The position numbers were made by a program, and so were the translations under genes. Shown one piece after another: positions 17,764 to 25,646 of a stretch of 64,000 nt of DNA. Numbering within the stretch: position 1 is the first letter of the stretch; the number at the start of each line of letters is the position of its first letter. This stretch comes from Streptomyces thermolilacinus SPC6. GTDB taxonomy: Bacteria > Actinomycetota > Actinomycetes > Streptomycetales > Streptomycetaceae. The notes below the pieces were generated by a model that had not been told where the DNA came from, ran no database searches, and worked only from the letters and a program-made list of their open reading frames with translations. Where the stretch lies: the NCBI RefSeq assembly GCF_000478605.2, contig NZ_ASHX02000001.1, positions 2,767,895 through 2,831,894 on the forward strand. The letters are read 5' to 3'.

Positions 17764-18903
17764 TCAGACCTCCAGGAGGGTGTCGAAGTCGGACGCGAGC
17801 CGCTGCCAGACCGTACGGCCCGCGGCGTACTCCGCGTCGGTGAGCAGGCAGGAGCCGAGCAGCTCGGCGAGCCCCTCCCGGTCCAGGCCGGGCGAGGTGA
17901 AGACCAGGTGCTGGCACCGGTCGCCGAGCTCCGGGTCCCAGTCGAGCGCGGCGGCGGCACGGCGTACCGGCGGGACCATCTCCCAGGCGGCGTCCGGCAG
18001 CGCGGCCAGCCACGGGCCCGCGCTCTCCACGCACAGGGCCCCGCCCGCCGCGTCCCAGGCCAGCAGCGTGTCGGGGCGGTCGGCGAGCCAGAAGCGCCCC
18101 CGGCTGCGGGCGGCGGCGCAGGTCAGGTCCTCCAACGCCGCGTACAGCCGCCCGGGATGGAAGGGCCGCCGGGCGCGCCAGACGTACGTGCCCACACCCG
18201 CCGCGTCCGCCTCCTGCGGGAGCAGCGCGCACGCCGGGTGCTGGGCGGCGGCCGCGGCCTCCACGTCGAACCCGGCGAGTACGGCCGCGGCCAGGTCCCC
18301 GTCCGGTACGGCGACGCGGCGGGCGGTCGGGTGGAGCTGGGCGAGCAGCGCGCGGTCCTCGTCGTCGGCCTCCGGGCTGTCCAGCACGGCGAGCACGGGC
18401 GCGTACTCCAGCTGGCGGGCCCAGGTGTCGGCGATGGTGCGGCGGTCGGTGGCGGCGGCCGCGAGCCCGGCGTCGGCCAGGTCGTCGCCGTTGCCCAGGT
18501 ACGGGAGGACCAGCGCCGGGTCCACGGCGGTGACGACACCGGTCAGGTCGAGTCCGGCGGCGGCCACCACCTCGGCCATCGCCTTGGGCTCGACCGAGTC
18601 CCACAGCTCCACGACGGCGAGCCGGGTCAGACCGGCGTCGGCGAGCCGCTCCAGCTCGGGCACCAGGTCCTCGCGCAGCGCGCAGCAGGCGCAGTCGTTG
18701 ACGAGCGGCGTCTCGCCGGTGGACAGGACGCCGGTCGCGTCGCGGACCGTCCGGACGACCGTGCCGCGCCCGGCGGCGGTGGACAGGTCGTGGTGGAGCG
18801 CCACGCTGCCCGGCACGGACGCGAGGAGCCGGTCCACGGTGGCGCGGCGGGCGTCGGAGTGGAGCCCGCCGACCAGCGCGACGGAGAGGGGGACGGACGG
18901 CAT
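17764..18903 (-). CDS. CobW/ZNG1-like metal-chaperone family protein with degenerate P-loop
   Basis: A 379-residue COG0523-type protein in a zinc-responsive operon. The metal-binding CxCC motif is intact (NDCACCALREDL), and the C-terminal CobW_C domain is present (WLADRPDTLLAWDAAGG). The usual Walker A GxxGxGKT is replaced by GGLHSDARRATV, so GTP binding and hydrolysis may be lost or altered. Relatives deliver zinc to target proteins. Its ATG overlaps the L31 stop (ATGA), indicating translational coupling. Confidence 0.87.
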   Translation of the reverse strand: MPSVPLSVALVGGLHSDARRATVDRLLASVPGSVALHHDLSTAAGRGTVVRTVRDATGVLSTGETPLVNDCACCALREDLVPELERLADAGLTRLAVVELWDSVEPKAMAEVVAAAGLDLTGVVTAVDPALVLPYLGNGDDLADAGLAAAATDRRTIADTWARQLEYAPVLAVLDSPEADDEDRALLAQLHPTARRVAVPDGDLAAAVLAGFDVEAAAAAQHPACALLPQEADAAGVGTYVWRARRPFHPGRLYAALEDLTCAAARSRGRFWLADRPDTLLAWDAAGGALCVESAGPWLAALPDAAWEMVPPVRRAAAALDWDPELGDRCQHLVFTSPGLDREGLAELLGSCLLTDAEYAAGRTVWQRLASDFDTLLEV

Positions 18904-19244
18904 CAGCGGACCTCGCGCCGCCCGGCGCCGCCGGCCTGTGCGTCACCGGCCTGTGTGCGGCCGGCTCCGGGAGCGCGGGTGCCCTCACCTGCGCGGGCGC
19001 CCCGGGTGCCGTAACGGCGCTCGAAGCGCTCCACACGCCCCGCCGTGTCGAGGACGCGCGCCTGCCCGGTGTAGAAGGGGTGGCTCGCCGAGGAGATCTC
19101 GACATCGACGACGGGGTAGGTGTTGCCGTCCTCCCACTCGACCGTCTTGTCGCTGGTCATCGTGGAACGGGTCAGGAAGGCGAAGCCGCCGGCCTTGTCA
19201 CGGAAGACGACGGGTTCGTACGCGGGGTGGATTCCGGGCTGCAC
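18903..19244 (-). CDS. rpmE2: 50S ribosomal protein L31 type B, zinc-independent
   Basis: A 113-residue L31 that begins [16 protein letters not shown] and has [29 protein letters not shown]. The zinc CxxC pair is absent. The GTG at 19244 has AGGAG upstream. It carries about 30 extra Gly/Ala/Arg-rich residues after the L31 core. That tail may exist only because of the overlap with the CobW-like start, or it may be functional. Confidence 0.9.
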   Translation of the reverse strand: MQPGIHPAYEPVVFRDKAGGFAFLTRSTMTSDKTVEWEDGNTYPVVDVEISSASHPFYTGQARVLDTAGRVERFERRYGTRGARAGEGTRAPGAGRTQAGDAQAGGAGRREVR

Positions 19245-19249
19245 GGCGG

Positions 19250-19414
19250 TCAGCGCTCCTCTCGGAAGTCGACGTGCCGGCCGATGACCGGGTCGTACTT
19301 GCGCAGGGTCAGGCGGTCGGGGTCGTTCCGGCGGTTCTTGCGGGTCACGTAGGTGTAGCCGGTTCCGGCGGTGGACCGGAGCTTGATGATCGGGCGTAGT
19401 TCGTCGCGGGCCAT
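19250..19414 (-). CDS. rpmG: 50S ribosomal protein L33, zinc-independent paralogue
   Basis: A 54-residue L33 ([20 protein letters not shown], then [19 protein letters not shown]) with no cysteines. An upstream in-frame ATG would put the start inside the Zur-type box, so Met at 19414 is chosen. It is the first gene of the minus-strand operon, immediately before L31. Confidence 0.94.
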   Translation of the reverse strand: MARDELRPIIKLRSTAGTGYTYVTRKNRRNDPDRLTLRKYDPVIGRHVDFREER

Positions 19415-19426
19415 GGGGGTACAGTA

Positions 19427-19446
19427 AATGGAAATGGTTTCCATTA
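19427..19446. promoter_or_regulatory. Zur-type operator
   Basis: TGGAAA-TGG-TTTCCA, a perfect palindrome at 19429-19443 embedded in an AT-rich stretch, between the divergent L33 and L28 genes. Its form and location match the Zur boxes that repress alternative ribosomal protein genes in Streptomyces when zinc is plentiful. One box would serve both directions. Confidence 0.85.
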
Positions 19447-19477
19447 CCAAGCGCGTCCCACGAGAGGCAGGTCACCC

Positions 19478-19714
19478 TTGTCCGCCCACTGCCAGCTGAC
19501 CGGCGCCCAGCCGGGCTTCGGCAACCGCATCTCGCACTCCCACCGGCGCACCTCCCGCCGTTTCGACCCCAACATCCAGCGCAAGCGCTACTGGCTGCCC
19601 AGCGAGGGCCGCTATGTGCGGCTCACGCTCAGCGCCCGCGCCATCAAGACCGTGGACGTGATCGGCGTCGAGGCCGCCGTCGCCCGCATCCGCGCGCGGG
19701 GAGGGAAGGTCTGA
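19478..19714 (+). CDS. rpmB: 50S ribosomal protein L28, zinc-independent paralogue
   Basis: A 78-residue L28 ([31 protein letters not shown]). Only one cysteine remains, so no zinc ribbon can form. The start codon is TTG, 31 bp from the Zur-type box. Its TGA overlaps the ATG of the S14 gene. Confidence 0.93.
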   Translation: MSAHCQLTGAQPGFGNRISHSHRRTSRRFDPNIQRKRYWLPSEGRYVRLTLSARAIKTVDVIGVEAAVARIRARGGKV

Positions 19715-20019
19715 TGGCCAAGAAGAGCAAGATCGCGCGCAACGAGCAGCGCAGGGTCGTGGTGGAGCGGTACGCCGCCCGCCGCGCCGAGCTCAAGGAG
19801 CTGATCCGCCGCCCGTCCACCCCTGAGGCGGAACGCCTCGCCGCGCAGGCGGAGTTGCGCCGCCAGCCGCGTGACGCCAGCCCCACGCGGGTCCGCAACC
19901 GGGACGCCGTGGACGGCCGGCCCCGCGGCCATCTGCGGAAGTTCGGTATCTCTCGGGTGCGGCTGCGGGAGCAGGCGCACGCCGGCTATCTGCCCGGCGT
20001 GCGCAAGTCGTCCTGGTAG
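19714..20019 (+). CDS. rpsN: 30S ribosomal protein S14, zinc-independent paralogue
   Basis: A 101-residue long-form S14 ([14 protein letters not shown]...[24 protein letters not shown]) without cysteines. It is translationally coupled to L28 by an ATGA overlap and replaces the zinc-binding S14 under zinc starvation. Confidence 0.95.
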   Translation: MAKKSKIARNEQRRVVVERYAARRAELKELIRRPSTPEAERLAAQAELRRQPRDASPTRVRNRDAVDGRPRGHLRKFGISRVRLREQAHAGYLPGVRKSSW

Positions 20020-20080
20020 GGCAGCGCGCCCGCGCTGATAGCTTTGCGCGGTCTGATCAAACGACAAGGGGGACTTGATC

Positions 20081-20572
20081 GTGCGGAAGCTGGTACGGAA
20101 GAGCGCGGCCGGCGCCGCGGTGCTGGTCTCGGCCGTCGCGCTGAGCGCCTGCGGCTCGAACGACAAGAGCGCTGAGCCGGGCGACAAGGGCGGTTCGGCC
20201 GCCCCGTCCGCGAAGGACCCGCAGGGCGCCGACGGCGTGACGCTCGCCGACGCCGTGGGCACCTGGCTGGGCAAGACGGACGACAAGTCGGTGACGCTGA
20301 CCATCAGCGAGGGCGGTCAGACCGTGGTCATCAGCGATGCCCACGTCTGCCAGGGCACAGCGAAGGAGGGCGACGCCCTGGCGCTCGCCCTCACCTGCAA
20401 GGACGGCAACACCGACCGCGTGTCGGGCACGGTCCGCTCGGCCGACGGCAAGCGGCTGGTCGTCGCGTGGGACTCCGGCAAGACGGACTCGCTGTCCAAG
20501 CTGGACGTCAGCGGCCTGCCGACGAACCTGCCGTCCGTCCCGGCACTCCCGTCCCTGCCGCCGCAGTCGTAA
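20081..20572 (+). CDS. Putative lipoprotein
   Basis: A 163-residue exported protein with a basic N-terminus, hydrophobic stretch and lipobox LSAC at about residue 25, so it is probably anchored to the outer face of the membrane. The mature part is small, Lys/Asp/Gly-rich and ends in a Pro/Leu-rich tail (LPSVPALPSLPPQS). The GTG at 20081 is supported by GGGGGA. I do not recognise a family. Confidence 0.75.
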   Translation: MRKLVRKSAAGAAVLVSAVALSACGSNDKSAEPGDKGGSAAPSAKDPQGADGVTLADAVGTWLGKTDDKSVTLTISEGGQTVVISDAHVCQGTAKEGDALALALTCKDGNTDRVSGTVRSADGKRLVVAWDSGKTDSLSKLDVSGLPTNLPSVPALPSLPPQS

Positions 20573-20608
20573 CGCCCCTCCGCTGTACGGCCTTACGTGC
20601 CTGGCCGA

Positions 20609-20642
20609 AGCGCCCCGGCTGCCCACACGGCACCGGGGCGCT
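20609..20642 (+). terminator. Hairpin after the lipoprotein gene
   Basis: A 10-bp stem AGCGCCCCGG/CCGGGGCGCT with a 14-nt loop, 37 bp past the stop. Confidence 0.5.
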
Positions 20643-20707
20643 GCCGAGGCCGTTGCAGTTGCCCCGGTGACCGCGCCACCGAGCCGCTGATCCGCTGAGC
20701 CCGGGAG

Positions 20708-21178
20708 TTACGCCGTCTCCCTCTGGGCTGACTCCCGGTACCAGCGCAGTTCTGTCACCGCCTGCGACGCCTCCCTGTTCACCTCGGCGTGGGGGTGGTC
20801 GAGGAACCGCTCGACCAGCGGCAGGGCGGCCTGGTCATGAGTGGAGCCGAGGATGCCCAGGACGTAGGTGAGGAGCAAGGGTTCGAAGCCGTCCGCCCCG
20901 ACGGCAAGCGGCTCCACCACCCGGTAGGGAAGCTCGTAGTGCGTGGAGGCCGTGGAGACCGCGTTCAGCGCGGACTCCCGCACTGCGTAGCCCTCGTCGG
21001 AGAGCGCGACGGTGACGAGGCGCTCGACGGTCCGCTCGGCATCGATCTGTGTCAGACGGCCCGTCTCCAGGACGTCGCAGACGACTTCGAGGCTGAGGTC
21101 CCGGCAGTCCACGTCGGAGCTGTTCAGCTGCTCCCAGGCCGATTCGATCAATGCCGTCAGACCCCGGTATCCGTCCAC
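20708..21178 (-). CDS. Small helical protein, HEAT-repeat-like
   Basis: A 156-residue acidic protein. Segments such as VALSDEGYAVRESALNAVSTA and VERFLDHPHAEVNREASQAVTELRW read like HEAT-type helical hairpins. Small HEAT-like proteins often act as scaffolds or as immunity proteins in polymorphic toxin systems, but no toxin is adjacent. The GTG start has only a weak ribosome binding site. Function unknown. Confidence 0.65.
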   Translation of the reverse strand: MDGYRGLTALIESAWEQLNSSDVDCRDLSLEVVCDVLETGRLTQIDAERTVERLVTVALSDEGYAVRESALNAVSTASTHYELPYRVVEPLAVGADGFEPLLLTYVLGILGSTHDQAALPLVERFLDHPHAEVNREASQAVTELRWYRESAQRETA

Positions 21179-21396
21179 AGCCCGAGCCTAGGAGACGGTC
21201 GCCGCCTTGTCTCAGTGATAACGGACGAGGTCAGGGTGGTGGGCCGGGGCTTGCGTTCCTTTCAGCGCCCGGCCCTGCGGCTGCTCTTCGCCTTCGAGCC
21301 TGGCTTCTGGGCCCGGCGCCCTGGCCCGGCCATGTCGCGCCGACGACCGCACGGGGCTGCTGAGGCCGTGCGGCGCGCGGGTGCCGCTGCCGCCCG

Positions 21397-22584
21397 TTAC
21401 GCCGTCCGGCCGCCCGCGTCGCGGCCCCGTACGGCGCGGTGCGGGGTCCGGCCCGTGTCGGCGCGGTCTGCGGCGGCCCTGCCGTGGTCCCAGCCCTCCC
21501 GGTCCGTCGCGCCCCGCACGCGGGTCGTCGTGGCGCCCGGGAACATCCGGTCCGTACGGACGGTCACCGCGACGTCCCGTGCCGCAAGGACCGGCAGCAG
21601 TGCCGGCTCCTCCGCGGTGACCCGGCGGGACGTGGCCGACAGGCGGTCGCCGAGCCGCTGCGCGTACGCCAGCAGGAACGACTGGCGGAACGTCTTCGTG
21701 CGCTTGCGGCCACCCGCCCGCTGCGCCGCCTCCGCCCTCGCCATCGCGGTCTGCCCCTGCACCAGCAGCGAGGTGTACAGCAGCTCCACCGCCTCCAGGT
21801 CCGCCTCGTAGCCGACGACCGTGGAGAAGGCGAACTCCTCGTTCCACACCGCCCGGCAGCGGTTCGCGCCCGCGACCGCGTCCAGCAGGATCGCCTTCGC
21901 CGTCTCGTACGGGGGCTCCACACCGATCCGTGCCGCAGCGGGCTCGTCCGCGGCGGGCCCGCCGTGCGCGCGGGCGGCGAGGGCGGCCTCGTCCAGGCTG
22001 TGGCGGGCCATCAGCTCCTGGGCCTTCGCGGTGAGCGCCTCCGCCTCCTCCGGGTAGTCCGTGGCCTCCGCCTTCGCCAGGAGGGCGCGGATGCGGGCCA
22101 GCATGCGCGGCTCGCCCTCGACCGGCGCCGTCAGCGGGGCGGTGCCCGGCGGCGGCGCGACCGGCTCCAGGGCGGGCAGCCGGGCCAGCAGGCGGTACAG
22201 CTCCAGTACGGCCGTCGCGTACGAGAACCGGTCGGCCCGCCACGGCTCGGCGTCGAGCGCGGCGAGCTGGTCCCGCCAGCGCGGCGGCAGGTGCGCGTAC
22301 CCGGCGGACTCGGCGGCGAGCAGCGCGGACACGAGCCGTACGTGGTGCGGCTCCATGTCCCGGCGGACGAGCCGCGCCACGTCGGCGGGCTGCCAGCCGC
22401 GCGCCCAGGCCCGCCGCAGCAGCTCCTCGCCGCGCCGCGCCAGCTCCGCGTCGGCGGAGGGGTCGGCGGCGAGCAGCGAGGCGGCGGTGTCGAGGGCGGC
22501 GGTGCCGTCCGCGTACAGGGCGGCCCCGAGGGCCCGCTCGACGGTCACCCCGCCGCTGTCGCCCGTTTCCCGGCGGGCGTTCAC
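21397..22584 (-). CDS. DUF2786 domain protein
   Basis: A 395-residue protein. The DUF2786 core reads RMLARIRALLAKAEATDYPEEAEALTAKAQELMARHSLD in the middle (shown by its ends RMLARIRALL and ELMARHSLD). The N-terminal half is helical and the C-terminus is Arg/Gly-rich. Function is unknown. The GTG at 22584 is used here; GTG 22548 (VTVERALGAALYADG) may be the real start, since relatives begin there. The first 11 codons and start region are duplicated upstream by a 49-bp tandem repeat. Confidence 0.8.
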   Translation of the reverse strand: MNARRETGDSGGVTVERALGAALYADGTAALDTAASLLAADPSADAELARRGEELLRRAWARGWQPADVARLVRRDMEPHHVRLVSALLAAESAGYAHLPPRWRDQLAALDAEPWRADRFSYATAVLELYRLLARLPALEPVAPPPGTAPLTAPVEGEPRMLARIRALLAKAEATDYPEEAEALTAKAQELMARHSLDEAALAARAHGGPAADEPAAARIGVEPPYETAKAILLDAVAGANRCRAVWNEEFAFSTVVGYEADLEAVELLYTSLLVQGQTAMARAEAAQRAGGRKRTKTFRQSFLLAYAQRLGDRLSATSRRVTAEEPALLPVLAARDVAVTVRTDRMFPGATTTRVRGATDREGWDHGRAAADRADTGRTPHRAVRGRDAGGRTA

Positions 22585-22648
22585 GGCTGCCGCCGGTCGC
22601 GCCGCTGTCGCCCGTTTCCCGGCGGGCGTTCACGGCTGCCGCCGGTCG
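22552..22648. repeat. 49-bp tandem duplication over the DUF2786 start
   Basis: 22552-22600 and 22601-22648 are the same apart from the last base. The unit includes the GTG start and the first eleven codons of the DUF2786 gene. Because 49 is not a multiple of 3, the outer copy is in a different frame. The near identity implies a recent slippage event. Confidence 0.95.
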
Positions 22649-22821
22649 TCACGGGCACGACGGGGGCGGGGCAGGTCGTACGGCGTGTCGCCGAACCGGT
22701 CCACTGCGGCGCGTACGCCGCGCCCGCCCGTACGGCCCGGCCCGCCGGGCACCGCCCCGCCCGTACGGCCCGGCCCGCCGGGCACCGCCCCGCCGGTCGC
22801 CTCCGTGTGCCCCACGGACAT
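22630..22821 (-). CDS. Small basic protein with GGAVPGGPGRT repeat
   Basis: A 63-residue protein that starts MSVGHTEAT, has two exact copies of an 11-residue GGAVPGGPGRT unit, and ends with an Arg/Asp-rich tail. GGAGGAGG seven bases before the ATG is a very strong ribosome binding site, which is the main support. It lies just upstream of the DUF2786 gene on the same strand, so the two may be co-transcribed. No family recognised. Confidence 0.6.
   Translation of the reverse strand: MSVGHTEATGGAVPGGPGRTGGAVPGGPGRTGGRGVRAAVDRFGDTPYDLPRPRRARDDRRQP
22725..22790. repeat. 33-bp tandem repeat, two copies
   Basis: Two identical 33-bp units (22725-22757, 22758-22790) that encode the in-frame 11-residue repeat in the small protein gene. 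Confidence 0.9.
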
Positions 22822-22988
22822 GACAGTGCCTCCTCCGCCGTACGCCGCCACCACTCCCACCATGGTCGCAGTGCGGCCGTCCGGGGGCGCCTCCGGGCCG
22901 GACGCCACGCCCGGCGGCGGACGTGCACGCGCGCGGGTGGGTAGGTCTCCTGCGATATCGGGCGCCACGCGCGGGGAGGGAGCGATTC

Positions 22989-23558
22989 GTGGGCGAGAAC
23001 AAGCAGCGGATGCTGGCCGGGGAGTGGTACCTGCCGGACGACCCGGAGCTGGCCGCCGACACCGAGCGGCGGATGGCGCTGTGCGCCGCGTACAACGCCC
23101 TGCCGCCCGCCCCGCCCGTTGAGCGGACCCGCCTCCTGCGGGAGCTGTTCGGCGCGGTCGGCGAGGACGTGCGGATCAGGCCGCCGTTCCACTGCGATTT
23201 CGGTTACCACATCAGCGTCGGCGACCGGACCTTCGTCAACTTCAACGCCGTGTTCCTGGACTGCGCCCCCATCACGATCGGCGCCGACGTGCAGATCGGT
23301 CCGAACGTCCAGCTGCTGACACCGACGCACGAGCTGGACGCCGAGCGGCGGCCGGCCGGCTGGGAGCGGGCCGCGCCGGTCACCATCGGCGACAACGTCT
23401 GGCTCGGCGGCGGCGTGATCGTCTGCCCCGGTGTGACGATCGGCGCCGACACGGTGGTCGGCGCCGGTTCGGTCGTCACCCGCGACCTCCCGCCCGGCGT
23501 CCTCGCCGTCGGCAGCCCGGCGCGGGTCGTCCGCTCCCTCGGGCCGCTCAGACCGTGA
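22989..23558 (+). CDS. Maltose/galactoside O-acetyltransferase-like enzyme
   Basis: A 189-residue hexapeptide-repeat acyltransferase. The Mac N-terminal helical domain is at 1-60 (QRMLAGEWYLPDDPELAAD) and left-handed beta-helix repeats follow (FVNFNAVFLDCAPITIGADVQIGPNVQLLTPTH; catalytic His in THELD). It transfers acetyl groups from acetyl-CoA to a sugar; the acceptor is unknown. The GTG at 22989 has GGGAGGG upstream. A readthrough start at 22923 has no such site. Confidence 0.9.
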   Translation: MGENKQRMLAGEWYLPDDPELAADTERRMALCAAYNALPPAPPVERTRLLRELFGAVGEDVRIRPPFHCDFGYHISVGDRTFVNFNAVFLDCAPITIGADVQIGPNVQLLTPTHELDAERRPAGWERAAPVTIGDNVWLGGGVIVCPGVTIGADTVVGAGSVVTRDLPPGVLAVGSPARVVRSLGPLRP

Positions 23559-23625
23559 GGACCACCTTGCCGCGTACGGTCCGTACTCGCTGATCCCCTG
23601 TTCCACGCGGCGGCCTGACCCACCG
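23548..23625 (-). pseudogene. Remnant of a dehydrogenase C-terminus
   Basis: On the minus strand a frame ends TVRGKVVLTV-stop, and a second frame just upstream reads VEQGISEYG. Zinc-binding alcohol dehydrogenases and quinone oxidoreductases typically end in VEQG-xxRGKVVLTV. The fragment is frameshifted, only about 20 codons long, and overlaps the end of the acetyltransferase gene. Confidence 0.4.
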
Positions 23626-23677
23626 CCCGGCCCGTACGCCCCCGGCGCGGGCTCGGGCCCCGGCCCCGGCCGTGGCC

Positions 23678-23711
<34 letters not shown>

Positions 23712-23745
23712 GGCACTGTCAGTGCCGGGTGCGAGACTCGCGGAC

Positions 23746-25413
23746 GTGAGCGATCGGTGGCTGCTGGACGGCGTCGAGGGGGGCGGGGCGAGGCTGGTCC
23801 CCCTCGGCCGGGACGGCATGCCCGCCGGGCCCGTCGTCACCGAGCCCGACCTGGTGGCGGCGGTGCGGTCGCGGCCGGAGGCCGGCCGGTGGGTGTGGCG
23901 GTCCACGGCCGGCCTCTATCCGCGTCTCCTCGCCGCCGGTGTGCGCGTGGAGCGGTGCTACGACATCGAGGCCGCCGAACAGCTCCTCCTCGGCCACGAG
24001 GGGCGCCTCGGCGAGCCCCGGTCGGCGGCGGCCGCCTGGGCGCGGCTGCACGACCGTCCCGTACCGCCCGACCGGCCCCAGCGGGCGGCCGAGCCGGGCG
24101 CGCAGTCGCCGCTGTTCGACACGGCCTCCGGAGGCCCGGATGTGCCGTTCGAGGCGCTGCTGGAGGTGTACGCGGAGCAGCAGCGCAGGCACGGCGCCAC
24201 CGCGCACCCGGACCGGATGCGGCTCCTGACAGCGGCCGAGTCGGCGGGGATGCTGGTGGCCGCCGAGATGCACCGGGCGGGCGTGCCGTGGCGGGCGGAC
24301 GTGCACCGCGCGGTGCTGGGCGAGCTGCTCGGCGAGCGGTACGCGGGCGGCGGCGAGCCCCGGCGGCTGGCGGAGCTGGCGGCCGAGGTGTCGGCGGCGT
24401 TCGGGCGGCCGGTGCGGCCGGACCTGCCCGCGGACGTGGTGAGGGCGTTCGCGGAGGCCGGGATCAGGATCAGGTCCACGCGCCGCTGGGAGCTGGCGAA
24501 GGTGGACCACCCGGCGGTCGAGCCGCTCCTCGCGTACAAGACGCTGTACCGGATCTGGACGGCGCACGGCTGGAGCTGGCTCCAGGACTGGGTGCGCGAC
24601 GGCCGCTTCCGGCCCGAGTACGTGCCGGGCGGCACGGCCAGCGGGCGGTGGACGACGAACGGCGGCGGGGCGCTGCAGATCCCGAAGGTCATCCGCCGGG
24701 CGGTCGTCGCCGACGACGGCTGGCGGCTCGTCGTCGCGGACGCCGACCAGCTGGAGCCGCGCGTGCTGGCCGCGATCTCCCGTGACCCGGGGCTGATGGA
24801 GGTCGCGGGGCACGACGGCGACCTGTACGCGCGGCTGTCGGACCGGGCGTTCTCGGGCAGCCGCGACCACGCCAAGCTGGCGCTGCTGGGCGCGATCTAC
24901 GGGCAGACCAGCGGGGACGGGCTGAAGAACCTGGCGGCGCTGCGGCGACGGTTCCCGCGCGCGGTGGCGTACGTGGACGACGCGGCACGCGCGGGCGAGG
25001 AGGGCCGCCTGGTGCGTACGTGGCTGGGCCGGACGAGCCCGCGGGCGGTGGGCGCCGGGGAGGCCGAGGAGGCGGGCATCCCGCAGGACGACGAGCGGGC
25101 TCCGGCCGGTACGGGCGCGGACGCCCGCGCGCGGGGCCGGTTCACGCGGAACTTCGTGGTGCAGGGCAGCGCCGCCGACTGGGCGCTGCTGATGCTGGCC
25201 GCGCTGCGGCGGGCCACCGCCGGGATGCGGGCCGAGCTGGTGTTCTTCCAGCACGACGAGGTGATCGTGCACTGTCCGGAGCGGGAGGCGGAGGCGGTCG
25301 CGGCGGCGATCCGCGCGGCCGGTGACCTGGCCGGGCGGATCACCTTCGGGGACACGCCGGTGCGGTTCCCGTTCACGACGGCTGTGGTGGAGCGGTACTC
25401 CGACGCGAAGTGA
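23746..25413 (+). CDS. Bifunctional 3'-5' exonuclease / family A DNA polymerase-like protein
   Basis: About 555 residues. The N-terminal third resembles a reduced exonuclease region. The C-terminal half holds family A polymerase motifs: motif A VVADADQLEPRVLAAIS, a shortened O-helix region KLALLGAIYGQTSGDG, and motif C FFQHDEVIVHCP with catalytic acidic residues. Stand-alone proteins of this type are common in actinobacteria, separate from polA, and their role in repair is inferred. Start GTG 23746 (VSDRWLLDG) is preferred over GTG 23722; neither has a strong ribosome binding site. Confidence 0.88.
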   Translation: MSDRWLLDGVEGGGARLVPLGRDGMPAGPVVTEPDLVAAVRSRPEAGRWVWRSTAGLYPRLLAAGVRVERCYDIEAAEQLLLGHEGRLGEPRSAAAAWARLHDRPVPPDRPQRAAEPGAQSPLFDTASGGPDVPFEALLEVYAEQQRRHGATAHPDRMRLLTAAESAGMLVAAEMHRAGVPWRADVHRAVLGELLGERYAGGGEPRRLAELAAEVSAAFGRPVRPDLPADVVRAFAEAGIRIRSTRRWELAKVDHPAVEPLLAYKTLYRIWTAHGWSWLQDWVRDGRFRPEYVPGGTASGRWTTNGGGALQIPKVIRRAVVADDGWRLVVADADQLEPRVLAAISRDPGLMEVAGHDGDLYARLSDRAFSGSRDHAKLALLGAIYGQTSGDGLKNLAALRRRFPRAVAYVDDAARAGEEGRLVRTWLGRTSPRAVGAGEAEEAGIPQDDERAPAGTGADARARGRFTRNFVVQGSAADWALLMLAALRRATAGMRAELVFFQHDEVIVHCPEREAEAVAAAIRAAGDLAGRITFGDTPVRFPFTTAVVERYSDAK

Positions 25414-25646
25414 CCGCGCTGCCCGGTCCAGGCCGAAGGACCGGACCGCGCCAGTCCCAAGGCCGGATCGGGCACGACCGAAGGACCGGATCGGACCGTC
25501 GAGCGGACAGGACCGGACCCCCGACACGAACCCCGAACCCAGGACCGGCAGCGCGAACGGCCGGCACGGACCCGCGGCGCCGTGCCGGTCCGCTCCGCCG
25601 GCCCCGTGACCGGCGGTGCGGACCGGCGAACCGGCGCCGCGAGGAG

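Noticed and set aside
17495..19105. 536-codon frame over the S18/CobW region
   Set aside because: It is a shifted frame of the CobW-like gene, rich in Arg and Pro, with no domain.
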